Notes under the pieces: generated by a model
Database searches by the model: none
Told to the model about the DNA's origin: nothing
Seen by the model: only the letters and a program-made list of their open reading frames with translations
Source: Paenibacillus sp. FSL H3-0469
GTDB lineage: Bacteria; Bacillota; Bacilli; Paenibacillales; Paenibacillaceae
NCBI RefSeq assembly: GCF_038051945.1
Contig: NZ_CP150302.1
Span: forward strand, 5,580,001 to 5,644,000
DNA: 64,000 nucleotides
Reading direction: 5' to 3'
Made by a program: the position numbers and the translations under genes
In this document: piece after piece, positions 7,777 to 16,790 of the stretch
Layout: each line of letters starts with the position of its first letter
Numbering within the stretch: position 1 is the stretch's first letter

Positions 7777-9602
7777 AGTCCCTCGCCAGGTCGATGTTCG
7801 CCTCCCGGTCGCTCCGGACGCAGCTTATCCTGTATATTATGGTGATCAGCCTCGCCGTGCTGGCCGGGGCTTCTTATTTTATTTTTTCTTATATGCAGCG
7901 CATGGTCAAGGACCAGAACGAACGTCTCCTCTACCAGCAGTTCCAGCAGCTTGACCACAATATTACGGGGCTGGTGAGCGAGGTGGACCGGCTGTCGCTG
8001 CTGTTCTTAAGGGACGATAACATCCAGCGGTTTCTGTATAAAATATCCGAAAAAACCGAGATTGAATTTCTGGAATCGAAAAACGACGTCCAGCGCCTCA
8101 TCGCGGATTTCATCGATAATTACAGCTACATTGATTCCGTGTATATTACGGCGGACAATCTCGGCGTCGTCGGCGGGAGCGCAACCCGGACGCTTGTCTA
8201 TTCCAAGGAGGAGTGGCAGCAGAGCTTTTTCTCGTCAGAGCCCTTCCGCCGGACGCTGGAAATGTACCCGAAGCTGATTATCGAAGCCGGCATTCAAAAA
8301 TCGTTCTATAACCCCTATCTGACCGGACCGGACGACGGGCATCTGATCAGCCTGATGCGCGGCACGCGCGCCATCTACGACCCGACGACCAGCGCCACCC
8401 TGATCTTCAACATCGACGAGCGGTATCTGGTCTCCATCTATGCGACTGCACTCAATAAGGCCGAAGGGGATATGTACATCGTTAACGGCAGCGGGCGGAT
8501 CGTCTCCTCCAGCGTGCCTGAACGGATCGGGACGAAGAGCTCTTTTGTGCCGGGTGAGGAGGAAGGCGTCCAGTACGGCAGCTTCGACGGCCATTCGGCC
8601 GGGCGCAGCGTCCAGGTGGTGTATTACAAGCTTACGAACGGCGGCTGGTATCTGCTGAAGGAAATTCCGTTGAGCCAATACTCTGAGCAAATCTACGGCG
8701 TGCAGCGGATGCTGGTGATTGTCTTCATACTCAGCGTGCTGGTCATCTTCATCGTCTCCTACTTCTGGCTGCGCCGGATTATCAAGCCGCTGCATCTGCT
8801 CTCGCTCAAGATGAAGGATATGAGCCGCGGCGAGCTTGGCGTGACGCTGGACCATATTCCAAATAATGAGCTGGGTACGGTTATCCGCCGGTTCAACGAG
8901 ATGTCGCTGAGTATGGTAGAGCTGGTAGACAAGAACAACGAGATTCAGGAGAAAAAAAGAGAGCTGGAGATCGAAGCGCTTCAGTATCAGATTAATCCTC
9001 ATTTTCTGTACAACACGCTGAACATGATCCGCTGGATGGCCGTTATCGTCAAGGCTGACAACATCGTCCAAACGATTGTGGCGCTGGGCAATATTCTGCG
9101 TCCCGTCTTCTCCAGCAAGGATTCCATGTGCACGCTGCGCGACGAGCTGTCCTATCTGGACAATTACATGAAAATCATCAACATGCGCTTTAACAACAGC
9201 ATTGCCTTTGAAGTCGAGGTGGACGAGGCGCTGATGGACTGTCTGGTGCCCCGCTTTATTCTGCAGCCGCTCGTGGAGAACTCGATCGCTTCGGGCCGCC
9301 AGAATGAAGAGTTCGCCATCCGGATCGGGATCGGGGCCGAGCTTGCCGGGGAGACGCTTCAGCTGATTGTAACGGACTCCGGAACCGGGCTGGACGTAGA
9401 AAAGGTGCGGGAGCTGAACGGCAAGCTCGCCGGAGGCGAGTCGCCTAAGCCGGGCGGCGGGGGCAGCGGCATCGGCCTGAACAATGTGAACAAGCGGATT
9501 CATCTGTATTACGGCCCGGATTACGGCGTCCGTTTCGTACCTAGGGAGCACGGGGCCGAGGTGCGGGTCAGCCTGCCAGTGAGGGGTAGTCAGGGGGACT
9601 AA
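7773..9602 (+). CDS. YesM-type sensor histidine kinase
   Basis: A 609-aa membrane kinase. One transmembrane segment lies near residues 15-40 (TQLILYIMVISLAVLAGASYFIFSY). A large extracellular sensor region follows, then a second membrane segment near 305-330 (MLVIVFILSVLVIFIVSYFWL), a HAMP domain (RIIKPLHLLSLKMKDMSRGELGV), the phospho-acceptor motif INPHFLYNTLNMIRW with His near 410, and a C-terminal HATPase domain with GGGGSGIGLNNVNKRI. The architecture is that of the LytS/YesM group. It overlaps the response regulator gene by 4 bp, so they are translationally coupled. A strong terminator follows, separating the GH172-regulator unit from the transporter operon. Confidence 0.93.
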   Translation: MKSLARSMFASRSLRTQLILYIMVISLAVLAGASYFIFSYMQRMVKDQNERLLYQQFQQLDHNITGLVSEVDRLSLLFLRDDNIQRFLYKISEKTEIEFLESKNDVQRLIADFIDNYSYIDSVYITADNLGVVGGSATRTLVYSKEEWQQSFFSSEPFRRTLEMYPKLIIEAGIQKSFYNPYLTGPDDGHLISLMRGTRAIYDPTTSATLIFNIDERYLVSIYATALNKAEGDMYIVNGSGRIVSSSVPERIGTKSSFVPGEEEGVQYGSFDGHSAGRSVQVVYYKLTNGGWYLLKEIPLSQYSEQIYGVQRMLVIVFILSVLVIFIVSYFWLRRIIKPLHLLSLKMKDMSRGELGVTLDHIPNNELGTVIRRFNEMSLSMVELVDKNNEIQEKKRELEIEALQYQINPHFLYNTLNMIRWMAVIVKADNIVQTIVALGNILRPVFSSKDSMCTLRDELSYLDNYMKIINMRFNNSIAFEVEVDEALMDCLVPRFILQPLVENSIASGRQNEEFAIRIGIGAELAGETLQLIVTDSGTGLDVEKVRELNGKLAGGESPKPGGGGSGIGLNNVNKRIHLYYGPDYGVRFVPREHGAEVRVSLPVRGSQGD

Positions 9603-9615
9603 CATAGCTATATAC

Positions 9616-9664
9616 AAGCTTTCAAGCAAGCCGCTGATCCGGCGTAACGCTTGGAAGCTTTTTT
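9616..9664 (+). terminator. Rho-independent terminator after the histidine kinase gene
   Basis: AAGCTTTCAAGC pairs with GCTTGGAAGCTT around a 24-nt loop and is followed by TTTTTT. It lies 13 bp after the stop codon. Confidence 0.85.
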
Positions 9665-9756
9665 GTTCAAGGCATTCGCAAAATCGTTCAAGCCGGGGCG
9701 GGAGCGGGCCGCTTTTTTTCAAGAGGAACGGAAGATCTTTCATTCAAGCCTCTGAT

Positions 9757-9770
9757 AGAAAGCGCTATCA
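9757..9770 (+). promoter_or_regulatory. CcpA-type cre operator candidate upstream of the sugar ABC operon
   Basis: AGAAAGCGCTATCA differs from the cre consensus TGAAAGCGNTNWCA at the first position only. It lies inside an inverted repeat TGATAG...CTATCA, 43 bp before the permease start. This position and match suggest catabolite repression of the transporter operon. No convincing -35/-10 pair was found around it. Confidence 0.6.
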
Positions 9771-9813
9771 TGGAAATAAGAAAAGAGACAGAACAAGGAA
9801 AAGGAGAACCGCC

Positions 9814-10761
9814 ATGGAGTACACCTACACCGCAAAATCAAAGCCCGTCAAGGCCAAAAAGCGCGTCAGACTGCTGCGCAAAGACGGTATTACACTGCTG
9901 CTGCTGGCCCTGCCGTTCGTGCTGTTCACCTTCGCGTTCAGTTACGTGCCGCTGTTCGGCTGGATTTACGCCTTCTTTGATTACAAGCCGGGCATTCCGC
10001 TGAGCCATTCCGCTTTCCTGGGACTGGAGAATTTCCGCTCGATGCTGACCGATCCGCGGATGGGACCGGTGCTGGTGAACACGCTGGCCTTAAGCCTGCT
10101 GTCCATCGCAACCGCGCCGATTCCGATGCTGCTGGCCATTCTGATCTCGGAGGTGCGCTCCGGCTGGTTCAAGCGGCTCGTCCAGACCGTGTCGACGCTT
10201 CCCCACTATATAAGCTGGATTATCGTATTCTCACTCGCGTTCAGTATGTTCAGCACGGAGGGCGCCGTTAACTCGATTATGACGAAGACAGGCATCGGCA
10301 GTCCGCCGGTGGACGTACTGGGCAACTACGAACGGGTATGGACGGTGCAGACAATGATGCTGCTCTGGAAAGGGGTCGGCTGGAGCGCAATCATCTACCT
10401 GGCCGCCATCGTCGGCATCGACAGCGAGCAGTACGATGCGGCCAAGGTGGACGGAGCCGGGCGCTTCCGCACAATCTGGCATATCACGCTGCCGAGCATT
10501 ATGCCTACCTTCATCGTGCTGCTGCTGCTGTCCGTCAGCAATCTGCTGTCCGCCGGCTTTGAGCAATATCTGATCTTCAGCAACGTCATGATTGCCGACC
10601 GCATCGAGGTGCTGGACCTGTATGTGTACCGGCTCGGGCTGGTGACGGGCGACTACTCCTACTCAACAGCCGTAGGGATCTTCAAGACCGCCATCAGCGT
10701 GATTCTGCTCTTCACCGTGAATTTCCTGTCGAAGAAATTCCGCGGTCAAGGCATCGTATGA
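9814..10761 (+). CDS. Carbohydrate ABC transporter permease (LplB-type)
   Basis: A 315-aa inner-membrane protein with six predicted transmembrane segments, the first being ITLLLLALPFVLFTFAFSYVPLFGWIYAFF. The ATPase-contact EAA loop appears as EQYDAAKVDGAGRFRTIWHITLP near residue 210. It belongs to the CUT1 permease group with LplB. The start ATG 9814 follows AAGGAG (9801-9806). It is the first gene of a permease-permease-binding protein operon. No ATPase gene is present in the locus, which is usual in this group, where one shared MsmX-type ATPase serves many importers. Confidence 0.93.
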   Translation: MEYTYTAKSKPVKAKKRVRLLRKDGITLLLLALPFVLFTFAFSYVPLFGWIYAFFDYKPGIPLSHSAFLGLENFRSMLTDPRMGPVLVNTLALSLLSIATAPIPMLLAILISEVRSGWFKRLVQTVSTLPHYISWIIVFSLAFSMFSTEGAVNSIMTKTGIGSPPVDVLGNYERVWTVQTMMLLWKGVGWSAIIYLAAIVGIDSEQYDAAKVDGAGRFRTIWHITLPSIMPTFIVLLLLSVSNLLSAGFEQYLIFSNVMIADRIEVLDLYVYRLGLVTGDYSYSTAVGIFKTAISVILLFTVNFLSKKFRGQGIV

Positions 10762-10782
10762 CGAGGAAAGGAGCAACACCCC

Positions 10783-11703
10783 ATGAGCACCTATGAAGAA
10801 ACGCAAGTCTACCGGCGGCGCAGACGGATGGACTGGAAGGATGCCGCCTTCACTGTATGCAACTATCTTTTTCTGACCCTGCTGGTCATCGTGACGATCT
10901 ACCCGTTCTACTACATCTTCATCTACTCGGTCAGCGATCCGATCGAAGCCCAGAAGGGCGTGCTCATCTGGCCTGCCGGATTCTCGCTGGAAGCCTACAA
11001 AGCAACGGTCAAGCTCCCTGGCATCTCTGATGCGGCGATCGTGACCGTCGCCCGGACGGTGCTTGGTACGCTCATTACCGTCTTCAGCTGCTCATTCTTC
11101 GCCTATCTCATTACCAAGGACGAAATGCCGCTGCGCAAGATGATCTACCGGTTCGTGCTGATCACGATGTATTTCAACGCCGGCTTCATTCCCTGGTATC
11201 TGACGATGAAGACGTACGGGCTGCAAAACAACTTTCTGCTGTATATCATACCGAGCGCCATTTCGGGCTTTAACATTATCCTGATCAAAACGTTCATCGA
11301 GCAGCTGCCGGCTTCGCTGGAGGAATCGGCCAAAATCGACGGCGCCGGTTACTTCAAAGTCTACACCAGCATCATCTTTCCGCTGTCGATGCCGATTATT
11401 GCTACCATTGCCGTATTTGCGGCGGTGGCCCAGTGGAATACTTGGTTCGACAACTTTTTTCTGGTCGAGAATCCGAAGCTGCAGACGTTGCAGCTGGTGC
11501 TGTACAACTTCCTCAACCAGTCGAGCAACCTGTCCAACATGACGACTGATCAGCTCACCCGGGGCGATCTCGTGCGGACACTGACGCCGCAGTCGATCCG
11601 GATGACGATTACGATGATCGTAACGCTTCCGATCGTGCTGGTGTATCCGATGCTGCAGCGGTATTTTGTCAAAGGGATCATGATGGGTGCGGTTAAAGGC
11701 TGA
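10783..11703 (+). CDS. Carbohydrate ABC transporter permease (YtcP/LplC-type)
   Basis: A 306-aa partner permease with six membrane segments and the EAA motif EESAKIDGAGYFKVYTSIIFPLS. The C-terminus ends YPMLQRYFVKGIMMGAVKG, a hallmark of this subgroup. It starts 21 bp after the first permease gene, with GGAAAGGAG about 10 nt before the ATG. It forms the heterodimeric channel with the preceding gene product and receives substrate from the lipoprotein encoded next. Confidence 0.93.
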   Translation: MSTYEETQVYRRRRRMDWKDAAFTVCNYLFLTLLVIVTIYPFYYIFIYSVSDPIEAQKGVLIWPAGFSLEAYKATVKLPGISDAAIVTVARTVLGTLITVFSCSFFAYLITKDEMPLRKMIYRFVLITMYFNAGFIPWYLTMKTYGLQNNFLLYIIPSAISGFNIILIKTFIEQLPASLEESAKIDGAGYFKVYTSIIFPLSMPIIATIAVFAAVAQWNTWFDNFFLVENPKLQTLQLVLYNFLNQSSNLSNMTTDQLTRGDLVRTLTPQSIRMTITMIVTLPIVLVYPMLQRYFVKGIMMGAVKG

Positions 11704-11782
11704 GGCGGGCTGGAAGAATACAACAAGGGATTATCCGGCGACCGCCGATAATTATAGACCATTACACAGGAGGGTTATCCGA

Positions 11783-13558
11783 ATGAGACAAAAAAGAACG
11801 CTCCAACTGCTCCTTGCTTCGCTCATGACTGCATCCCTGGCGCTGTCCGCCTGCTCGAACGGAAACAATACCGGAGGGAATGCCGCAAGCAGCCCGCCTG
11901 CCGGGGGAACGAACTCGGCCGGTGCAGAGGCTACTGATTCCGGGAGCGCCAAAGAGCAGGTTACCCTGCGTGTGCTGATTATGGAAACCGGCTCCAAATG
12001 GAATACCCATCAGGACAGCGTGGTCGCTAAGGCGATTGCCGACAAGCTCGGCGTCAAAATTGAATACGTGGAGGCTGACGAGAACAAGTTCAACGTTCTG
12101 CTGGCCGGCGGCGATCTGCCTGACATCGTCCGGACCGATGTGAACAAGTTCCAGAAGCAGCTGATCGAGGGCGAGCTGATCGTGCCGCTGGACGATATGC
12201 TGGCTGAGCACGGCAAGGACATCAGCGCGAATGTCGGAACTGTAGTGGAATACAGCAAAAAGAACTGGAGCAACGGCACAGGCAAGCTGTACTTCCTGCC
12301 GCCTCAGGTTCAGTCCAAGCCCGGAACTTCCATTGCCCCAATCACGATCGGCCCTACGATCCGCTGGGACTGGTATAAGGAAATCGGCGCTCCTGCCATC
12401 AACACGATGGATGATCTGCTGGATGTAGTGGAGCAAATCGTGCAGAAGCACCCGCAAACCGAGGACGGCAAAAAGGTATACGGCGTCTCCATGTGGCAGG
12501 ATTGGGGGCTGTGGCCTTACCTGATTCCGCCGATCATCTTCAACAAGCTGAGCGGGTCCACCAGCGACCTGACGGCAGCGCCGGTTGGCGGCAGCGAATT
12601 CATCAGCACGCTGACAGATGAATCGTCCAACTTCTGGACGGCGATGGACTTCTACAACAAGGCGAACCGCCGGGGACTGCTCGATCCCGATTCTCTGACG
12701 ATGAAGAATAATGACTACATGGCTAAAGCGACAGCCGGCCAGATCGTGGTCGGACCCGCGACCTGGGCGATGGGCGACTTCAACGCCCAGCATGCTACAG
12801 ACGGCAAAGGCTATATTGTAGTACCCGCCGGGAAGCTGGCCTGGACCGGGGCTGTGAATCCGCTCGGCTGGCAGGATAAGGCTTACTCTATTTCCAAGAG
12901 CTCCAAGAATCCCGACAAAGCGATGGAATTCCTGAACTACATTTTCTCTTACGAAGGCGCAAGAACGATGTATAACGGCGTTGAAGGCACGCACTGGAGC
13001 ATGGTGGACGGCAAGCCGGTGCTGAGCGATGAGACGCTTGCGCTGAAAGCCGCCGGCGGGGCTCCGTATGAAGCGACTGGCCTGTCGCTCGACCGCAACA
13101 TTATCGGCCTTGGCGGCGATATGATCAACCCGAACGATCAGATGCCGGTGGACCTGTTCACCTCGGAGGAAGCGCTGGCGAAGGCGGCTACTCCGTTGGA
13201 GAAGGATTTCGCCCAGCACTTCGGTGCTTCCTATTCGGGCGAGGTGTTCAAGAAGCTGATCGATGAAGGCAAGCTGGATACGTTCACCACCTGGATGAAC
13301 GAAATGTCCGATGAGGAGATCATCAAGCGCAACACGGTTCCGGGCGTAACGCTGACCGATGCGCTGAAGAAGCAGGAGGCCGAGCTGAAGGAGCTCGCCG
13401 CCCGCGAAGCCGCCAAGATCATCCTGAGCAAGGATGACAAAACGTTCGAAGCCAACAAGCAGGCGGCACTGAAGGCGTTCCAGAAAGGCGGAGCCGACGA
13501 GTTCACCGCATGGTATAACGGGGAGGTCAAGAAGCTCAGAACGGAACACGGCCTGTAA
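11783..13558 (+). CDS. Extracellular solute-binding lipoprotein of the sugar ABC transporter
   Basis: A 591-aa LplA-type binding protein. It has a signal peptide (KRTLQLLLASLMTASL) and a lipobox LSACS with the lipidated Cys at residue 24, followed by a low-complexity Gly/Asn/Ser/Ala linker to about residue 50. The binding lobes follow (e.g. LLAGGDLPDIVRTD, AGQIVVGPATWAMGDFN). Its length exceeds typical CUT1 binding proteins (about 430 aa) and matches the long LplA subgroup that takes oligosaccharides. ATG 11783 follows CAGGAGGG; in-frame codons further upstream have no ribosome site. It should capture the glycan fragment at the cell surface for the two permeases. Confidence 0.92.
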   Translation: MRQKRTLQLLLASLMTASLALSACSNGNNTGGNAASSPPAGGTNSAGAEATDSGSAKEQVTLRVLIMETGSKWNTHQDSVVAKAIADKLGVKIEYVEADENKFNVLLAGGDLPDIVRTDVNKFQKQLIEGELIVPLDDMLAEHGKDISANVGTVVEYSKKNWSNGTGKLYFLPPQVQSKPGTSIAPITIGPTIRWDWYKEIGAPAINTMDDLLDVVEQIVQKHPQTEDGKKVYGVSMWQDWGLWPYLIPPIIFNKLSGSTSDLTAAPVGGSEFISTLTDESSNFWTAMDFYNKANRRGLLDPDSLTMKNNDYMAKATAGQIVVGPATWAMGDFNAQHATDGKGYIVVPAGKLAWTGAVNPLGWQDKAYSISKSSKNPDKAMEFLNYIFSYEGARTMYNGVEGTHWSMVDGKPVLSDETLALKAAGGAPYEATGLSLDRNIIGLGGDMINPNDQMPVDLFTSEEALAKAATPLEKDFAQHFGASYSGEVFKKLIDEGKLDTFTTWMNEMSDEEIIKRNTVPGVTLTDALKKQEAELKELAAREAAKIILSKDDKTFEANKQAALKAFQKGGADEFTAWYNGEVKKLRTEHGL

Positions 13559-13602
13559 ACCGGGGATCGGTTAAAAGGCAACAGGACTATAGAGGTTAGG
13601 GG

Positions 13603-13626
13603 AGCTAAAGCCGGCCGGCTTTAGCT
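13603..13626. terminator. Perfect 24-bp palindrome after the binding-protein gene
   Basis: AGCTAAAGCCGG is followed directly by its reverse complement, so it can form a GC-rich hairpin, with a weak T-rich tail (TTCCTCTT). It lies 44 bp after the stop and 36 bp before the next gene, and probably causes partial termination or protects the transporter mRNA end. With so short a tail, part of the transcription may continue into the rhamnosidase gene. Confidence 0.6.
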
Positions 13627-13662
13627 TTCCTCTTACCGTTTATTGGAGAGGAGTTGGTTAAC

Positions 13663-16600
13663 ATGATGCCGCATCAAGAACGCCCGGCTACGGACTGGAC
13701 AGCGTCCTGGATTTGGGGCGGGGCGGAGGATTGGCCGCGCAACGAGTGGCGCTGCTTCCGGCGGGAGTTCGATCTGGCCTCCTGGCAAGGCGGGAGTGCA
13801 GAGCTATCCATCACGGCAGATGCCCGGTATGTGCTGTATGTTAACGGCGTGTTATGCGGCCGGGGACCTGCGCGCTCCTGGCCGGAGCAGCTCAGCTATC
13901 ACATGCATGAGGTCGGCCATCTGCTGCATAGCGGCAGGAATAACATTGCCGTGCTCGTGATCAGCTTCGGAACTGCTACCTTTGCCTATGTTCCGGGCCG
14001 GGGCGGCTTACTGGCGCAGCTCGAGACGGTTGAAGCTGCCGCAGAGTCCGGCAGCGGGAGTGAAGTGCGGCGCTTCGTGCTCGGGACGGACGCTTCCTGG
14101 CAGACGGCGGCCCACGGCGGTTATGAACGCAGGGCACCGCGGATGTCCTGCCAGCTCGGATTCGCGGAGCGGGTGGACGGACGCCGCTGGCGCCCGGACT
14201 GGGCCAGCCCTCTTATGGAGGCGGAGCTTGATGCCGCCGGAGGCCCATGGGAACCGGCACGGGTGATCGCGGGGCCGGGGGAAGGGCCATGGACGGCGCT
14301 CATGCCGTCCGGGATTCCTGATCTGACGGAGCAGGTGGTCTGGCCGGTGCGGGTAGAATCGCTGAAGGCGGTCAAGCCCGCCGCCTGGACGGCCTTCCTC
14401 GATGTCCGGCAGGCGATGGAGCCCGGCGCGGCACTTCATGCTAATCCGGTATCGTTCGCAGGCTATGCCGTATTTACGATTCGCGCTGCAAGAGAATGCG
14501 AAGCCGTAATCGGGTTCGCTAATGGTTTTGGCCCGCTGCAGGGCTTGAACGTTAACGGGCGTTATTACTCTGTCCGGGATATGGAGGGAGAGCAGCCTGA
14601 GCGGTACCAGAGGGTGCTTCTCCGTCAGGGGGACAATTTCGCAGCGGTTGAGTTGGCAGGCACGGATCACGGCGGGGGATTACATTTCGGAATCGACTGC
14701 GGGCAGCCCTTCGAGGTGGTCTCGCCGCTGACCGGTCATGCCGAGCCGTCGCCCTTCCTGCTTGCCGGCCCGTTTGGGCTGCGCGTCCATATCGATCACC
14801 TGGCGGATTCCCATCCGCTGCAGGAATACCGCGGGTTTGGAGGGGACAGGGAATGGGATACCGCAGCTTGTCCGGAGCTCGGTATCCATGAAGGCATCCG
14901 GCTCTTGCCGGATGCGTCCGGACTGGATGCTTACACGGATTATATCCGGCCTGTGGAGCCCGCTCTCACCTCGGACTGCTCCGTGTTTACTGCTTGCGTC
15001 TGGAAAAGTGAAGAGGTTCCCCGGCCCGTACCTGTGCAAATGCACAATGTGTGTAACGCCAATCCGGTGCCTGCAATCATAGGTCAGGCACAGGCTGTAA
15101 GTCTGCATCAGGAGGCCGGGCTCCCGCCCGATACCGAGCTGATCCTCGACTTCGGACGGGAATGGTCCGGTTACCTGACCTTTGAAGTAGAGGCACCGGC
15201 CGGTACCATTATCGATTGTTACGGCTTCGAGTATTACAGCAAAGGATGGCGCCAGGACACTTACGGGCTGGACAATACGCTCCGTTATATTTGCCGTGAG
15301 GGGCGGCAAAGCTATACATCGCCCGTGCGGCGCGGGCTCCGTTACGTGATGCTAACGGTACGACGAGCGGAGGGGCCGGTGAAGCTCTACGGCTGCCGGA
15401 TTTTCCAGAGCAACTACCCAGCAGCGGACATCGGCCGCTTCCACTGCTCCGACGCCTTGTTAAACGATATATGGGAAATCAGCCGCCATACCACCCGGGT
15501 ATGCATGGAGGATACGTTCGTGGATTGCCCCGCCTATGAGCAGGTATTCTGGGTCGGAGACAGCCGGAATGAGGCGTTGGTGAGCTATTATCTCTTCGAT
15601 GCGGCCGATCTGGTCAAAAGATGCCTTGCGCTCGTTCCCGGCTCTGCGCAGCAGACCGGCGGGCTGTATGCCGACCAGGTTCCGAGCGGCTGGAGCAGCG
15701 TAATCCCGAACTGGACGTTCTTCTGGGTTACGGCTTGTCTGGAATATGCCCGGCATACCGGGGACACCCGGTTCGCCGCCGGGATGTGGCCCAAGGTCAG
15801 GCTGACGCTGGACCGCTACCTGGAGCATATTGACAGCAGAGGGCTGCTCTATATTAAAGCCTGGAATCTGCTGGACTGGGCACCGATCGAGCAGCCGAAC
15901 GACGGTGTCGTCACCCATCAGAATGCAGTGCTGCTCCGCACGCTGCACGATGCTGCCGAGCTTGCTGTGATGGGCGGTGCGGCCGGGGAGAGCGGGCGAT
16001 ACCGGGAGGCGGCAGCAGCGTTGAAGGAGGCGGTCAACCGGCAGCTGTGGTCGGAGGAACGGCAGGCTTATGTGGACTGCATTTATCCGGACGCAGCGGT
16101 GTCCGTGTCGTTCAGTATGCAGACTCAGGTCATGGCGCTGCTCTGCGGGGCAGCGGAGGGTGAGCGGAAGGAACAGCTTATCCGGTATTTGTCCGGTCCG
16201 CCTGCTGATTTTGTGGGGATCGGAAGTCCGTTTATGGCCTTTTTCTACTATGAGACGCTTGCTCAGGCCGGCAATGTGCAGCTGATGCTGGACGATATGC
16301 GCGGGGTCTACGGGCAGATGATTGAGCATGAGGCGACGGCCTGCTGGGAGATGTACCCGAATTTCAAGGAGAACCGGGCGAATCCGAAGCTGCTCACCCG
16401 CAGCCATTGCCATGCCTGGTCGGCGGCTCCGGGTTATTTCCTGGGAGCCTGGATACTGGGAGTACGCCCGGCAGCGCCAGGCTGGAGCCGGGTACTGATC
16501 TCACCTCAGCCGGGCGGTCTCCGCTGGGCCAAGGGTGCAGTTCCGCTGCCTGGCGGCGGCCGGATTGATGTAGAGTGGAGCATCGCGGAGGAGGACGGAG

Positions 16601-16701
16601 CATCCGTCTTCCGGCTGGAGGTGACCGCTCCGCATGACACCGAGCTCGACATTCAACCCCCGGACGGCTTCAAGCCGCAGGTCTCGGTAACTGTGCTATA
16701 G
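13663..16701 (+). CDS. GH78-type alpha-L-rhamnosidase, first copy
   Basis: A 1012-aa protein without signal peptide. The N-terminal 450 residues are beta-sandwich modules (WTASWIWGG opening, YVNGVLCGRGPARSW carbohydrate-binding-like part). The (alpha/alpha)6 catalytic barrel follows, with the motif EDTFVDCPAYEQVFWVGDSRNEA. This corresponds to the family block D-C-P-x-x-E...W-x-G-D, whose acidic residues include the general acid. A C-terminal beta domain closes the protein. ATG 13663 has GGAGAGGAG about 9 nt upstream. The family releases L-rhamnose by inversion. As a cytoplasmic enzyme it would act on imported oligosaccharides. It shares little visible sequence with the second copy at 19.7 kb, so the two probably cleave different linkages. 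Confidence 0.85.
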   Translation: MMPHQERPATDWTASWIWGGAEDWPRNEWRCFRREFDLASWQGGSAELSITADARYVLYVNGVLCGRGPARSWPEQLSYHMHEVGHLLHSGRNNIAVLVISFGTATFAYVPGRGGLLAQLETVEAAAESGSGSEVRRFVLGTDASWQTAAHGGYERRAPRMSCQLGFAERVDGRRWRPDWASPLMEAELDAAGGPWEPARVIAGPGEGPWTALMPSGIPDLTEQVVWPVRVESLKAVKPAAWTAFLDVRQAMEPGAALHANPVSFAGYAVFTIRAARECEAVIGFANGFGPLQGLNVNGRYYSVRDMEGEQPERYQRVLLRQGDNFAAVELAGTDHGGGLHFGIDCGQPFEVVSPLTGHAEPSPFLLAGPFGLRVHIDHLADSHPLQEYRGFGGDREWDTAACPELGIHEGIRLLPDASGLDAYTDYIRPVEPALTSDCSVFTACVWKSEEVPRPVPVQMHNVCNANPVPAIIGQAQAVSLHQEAGLPPDTELILDFGREWSGYLTFEVEAPAGTIIDCYGFEYYSKGWRQDTYGLDNTLRYICREGRQSYTSPVRRGLRYVMLTVRRAEGPVKLYGCRIFQSNYPAADIGRFHCSDALLNDIWEISRHTTRVCMEDTFVDCPAYEQVFWVGDSRNEALVSYYLFDAADLVKRCLALVPGSAQQTGGLYADQVPSGWSSVIPNWTFFWVTACLEYARHTGDTRFAAGMWPKVRLTLDRYLEHIDSRGLLYIKAWNLLDWAPIEQPNDGVVTHQNAVLLRTLHDAAELAVMGGAAGESGRYREAAAALKEAVNRQLWSEERQAYVDCIYPDAAVSVSFSMQTQVMALLCGAAEGERKEQLIRYLSGPPADFVGIGSPFMAFFYYETLAQAGNVQLMLDDMRGVYGQMIEHEATACWEMYPNFKENRANPKLLTRSHCHAWSAAPGYFLGAWILGVRPAAPGWSRVLISPQPGGLRWAKGAVPLPGGGRIDVEWSIAEEDGASVFRLEVTAPHDTELDIQPPDGFKPQVSVTVL

Positions 16702-16790
16702 ACCGGTCTGTATCGCGAAGCAGCAGCCGGTACGTTTCCAACGGCACAGTGCAAATCAAGTCATCACGTTACGAAAAGAGGATGCCGATC

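Noticed and set aside
11762..13549. A 595-codon minus-strand gene
   Set aside because: It lies fully opposite the binding-protein gene, which has a lipobox and ribosome site. Long antisense frames are expected in GC-rich coding DNA.
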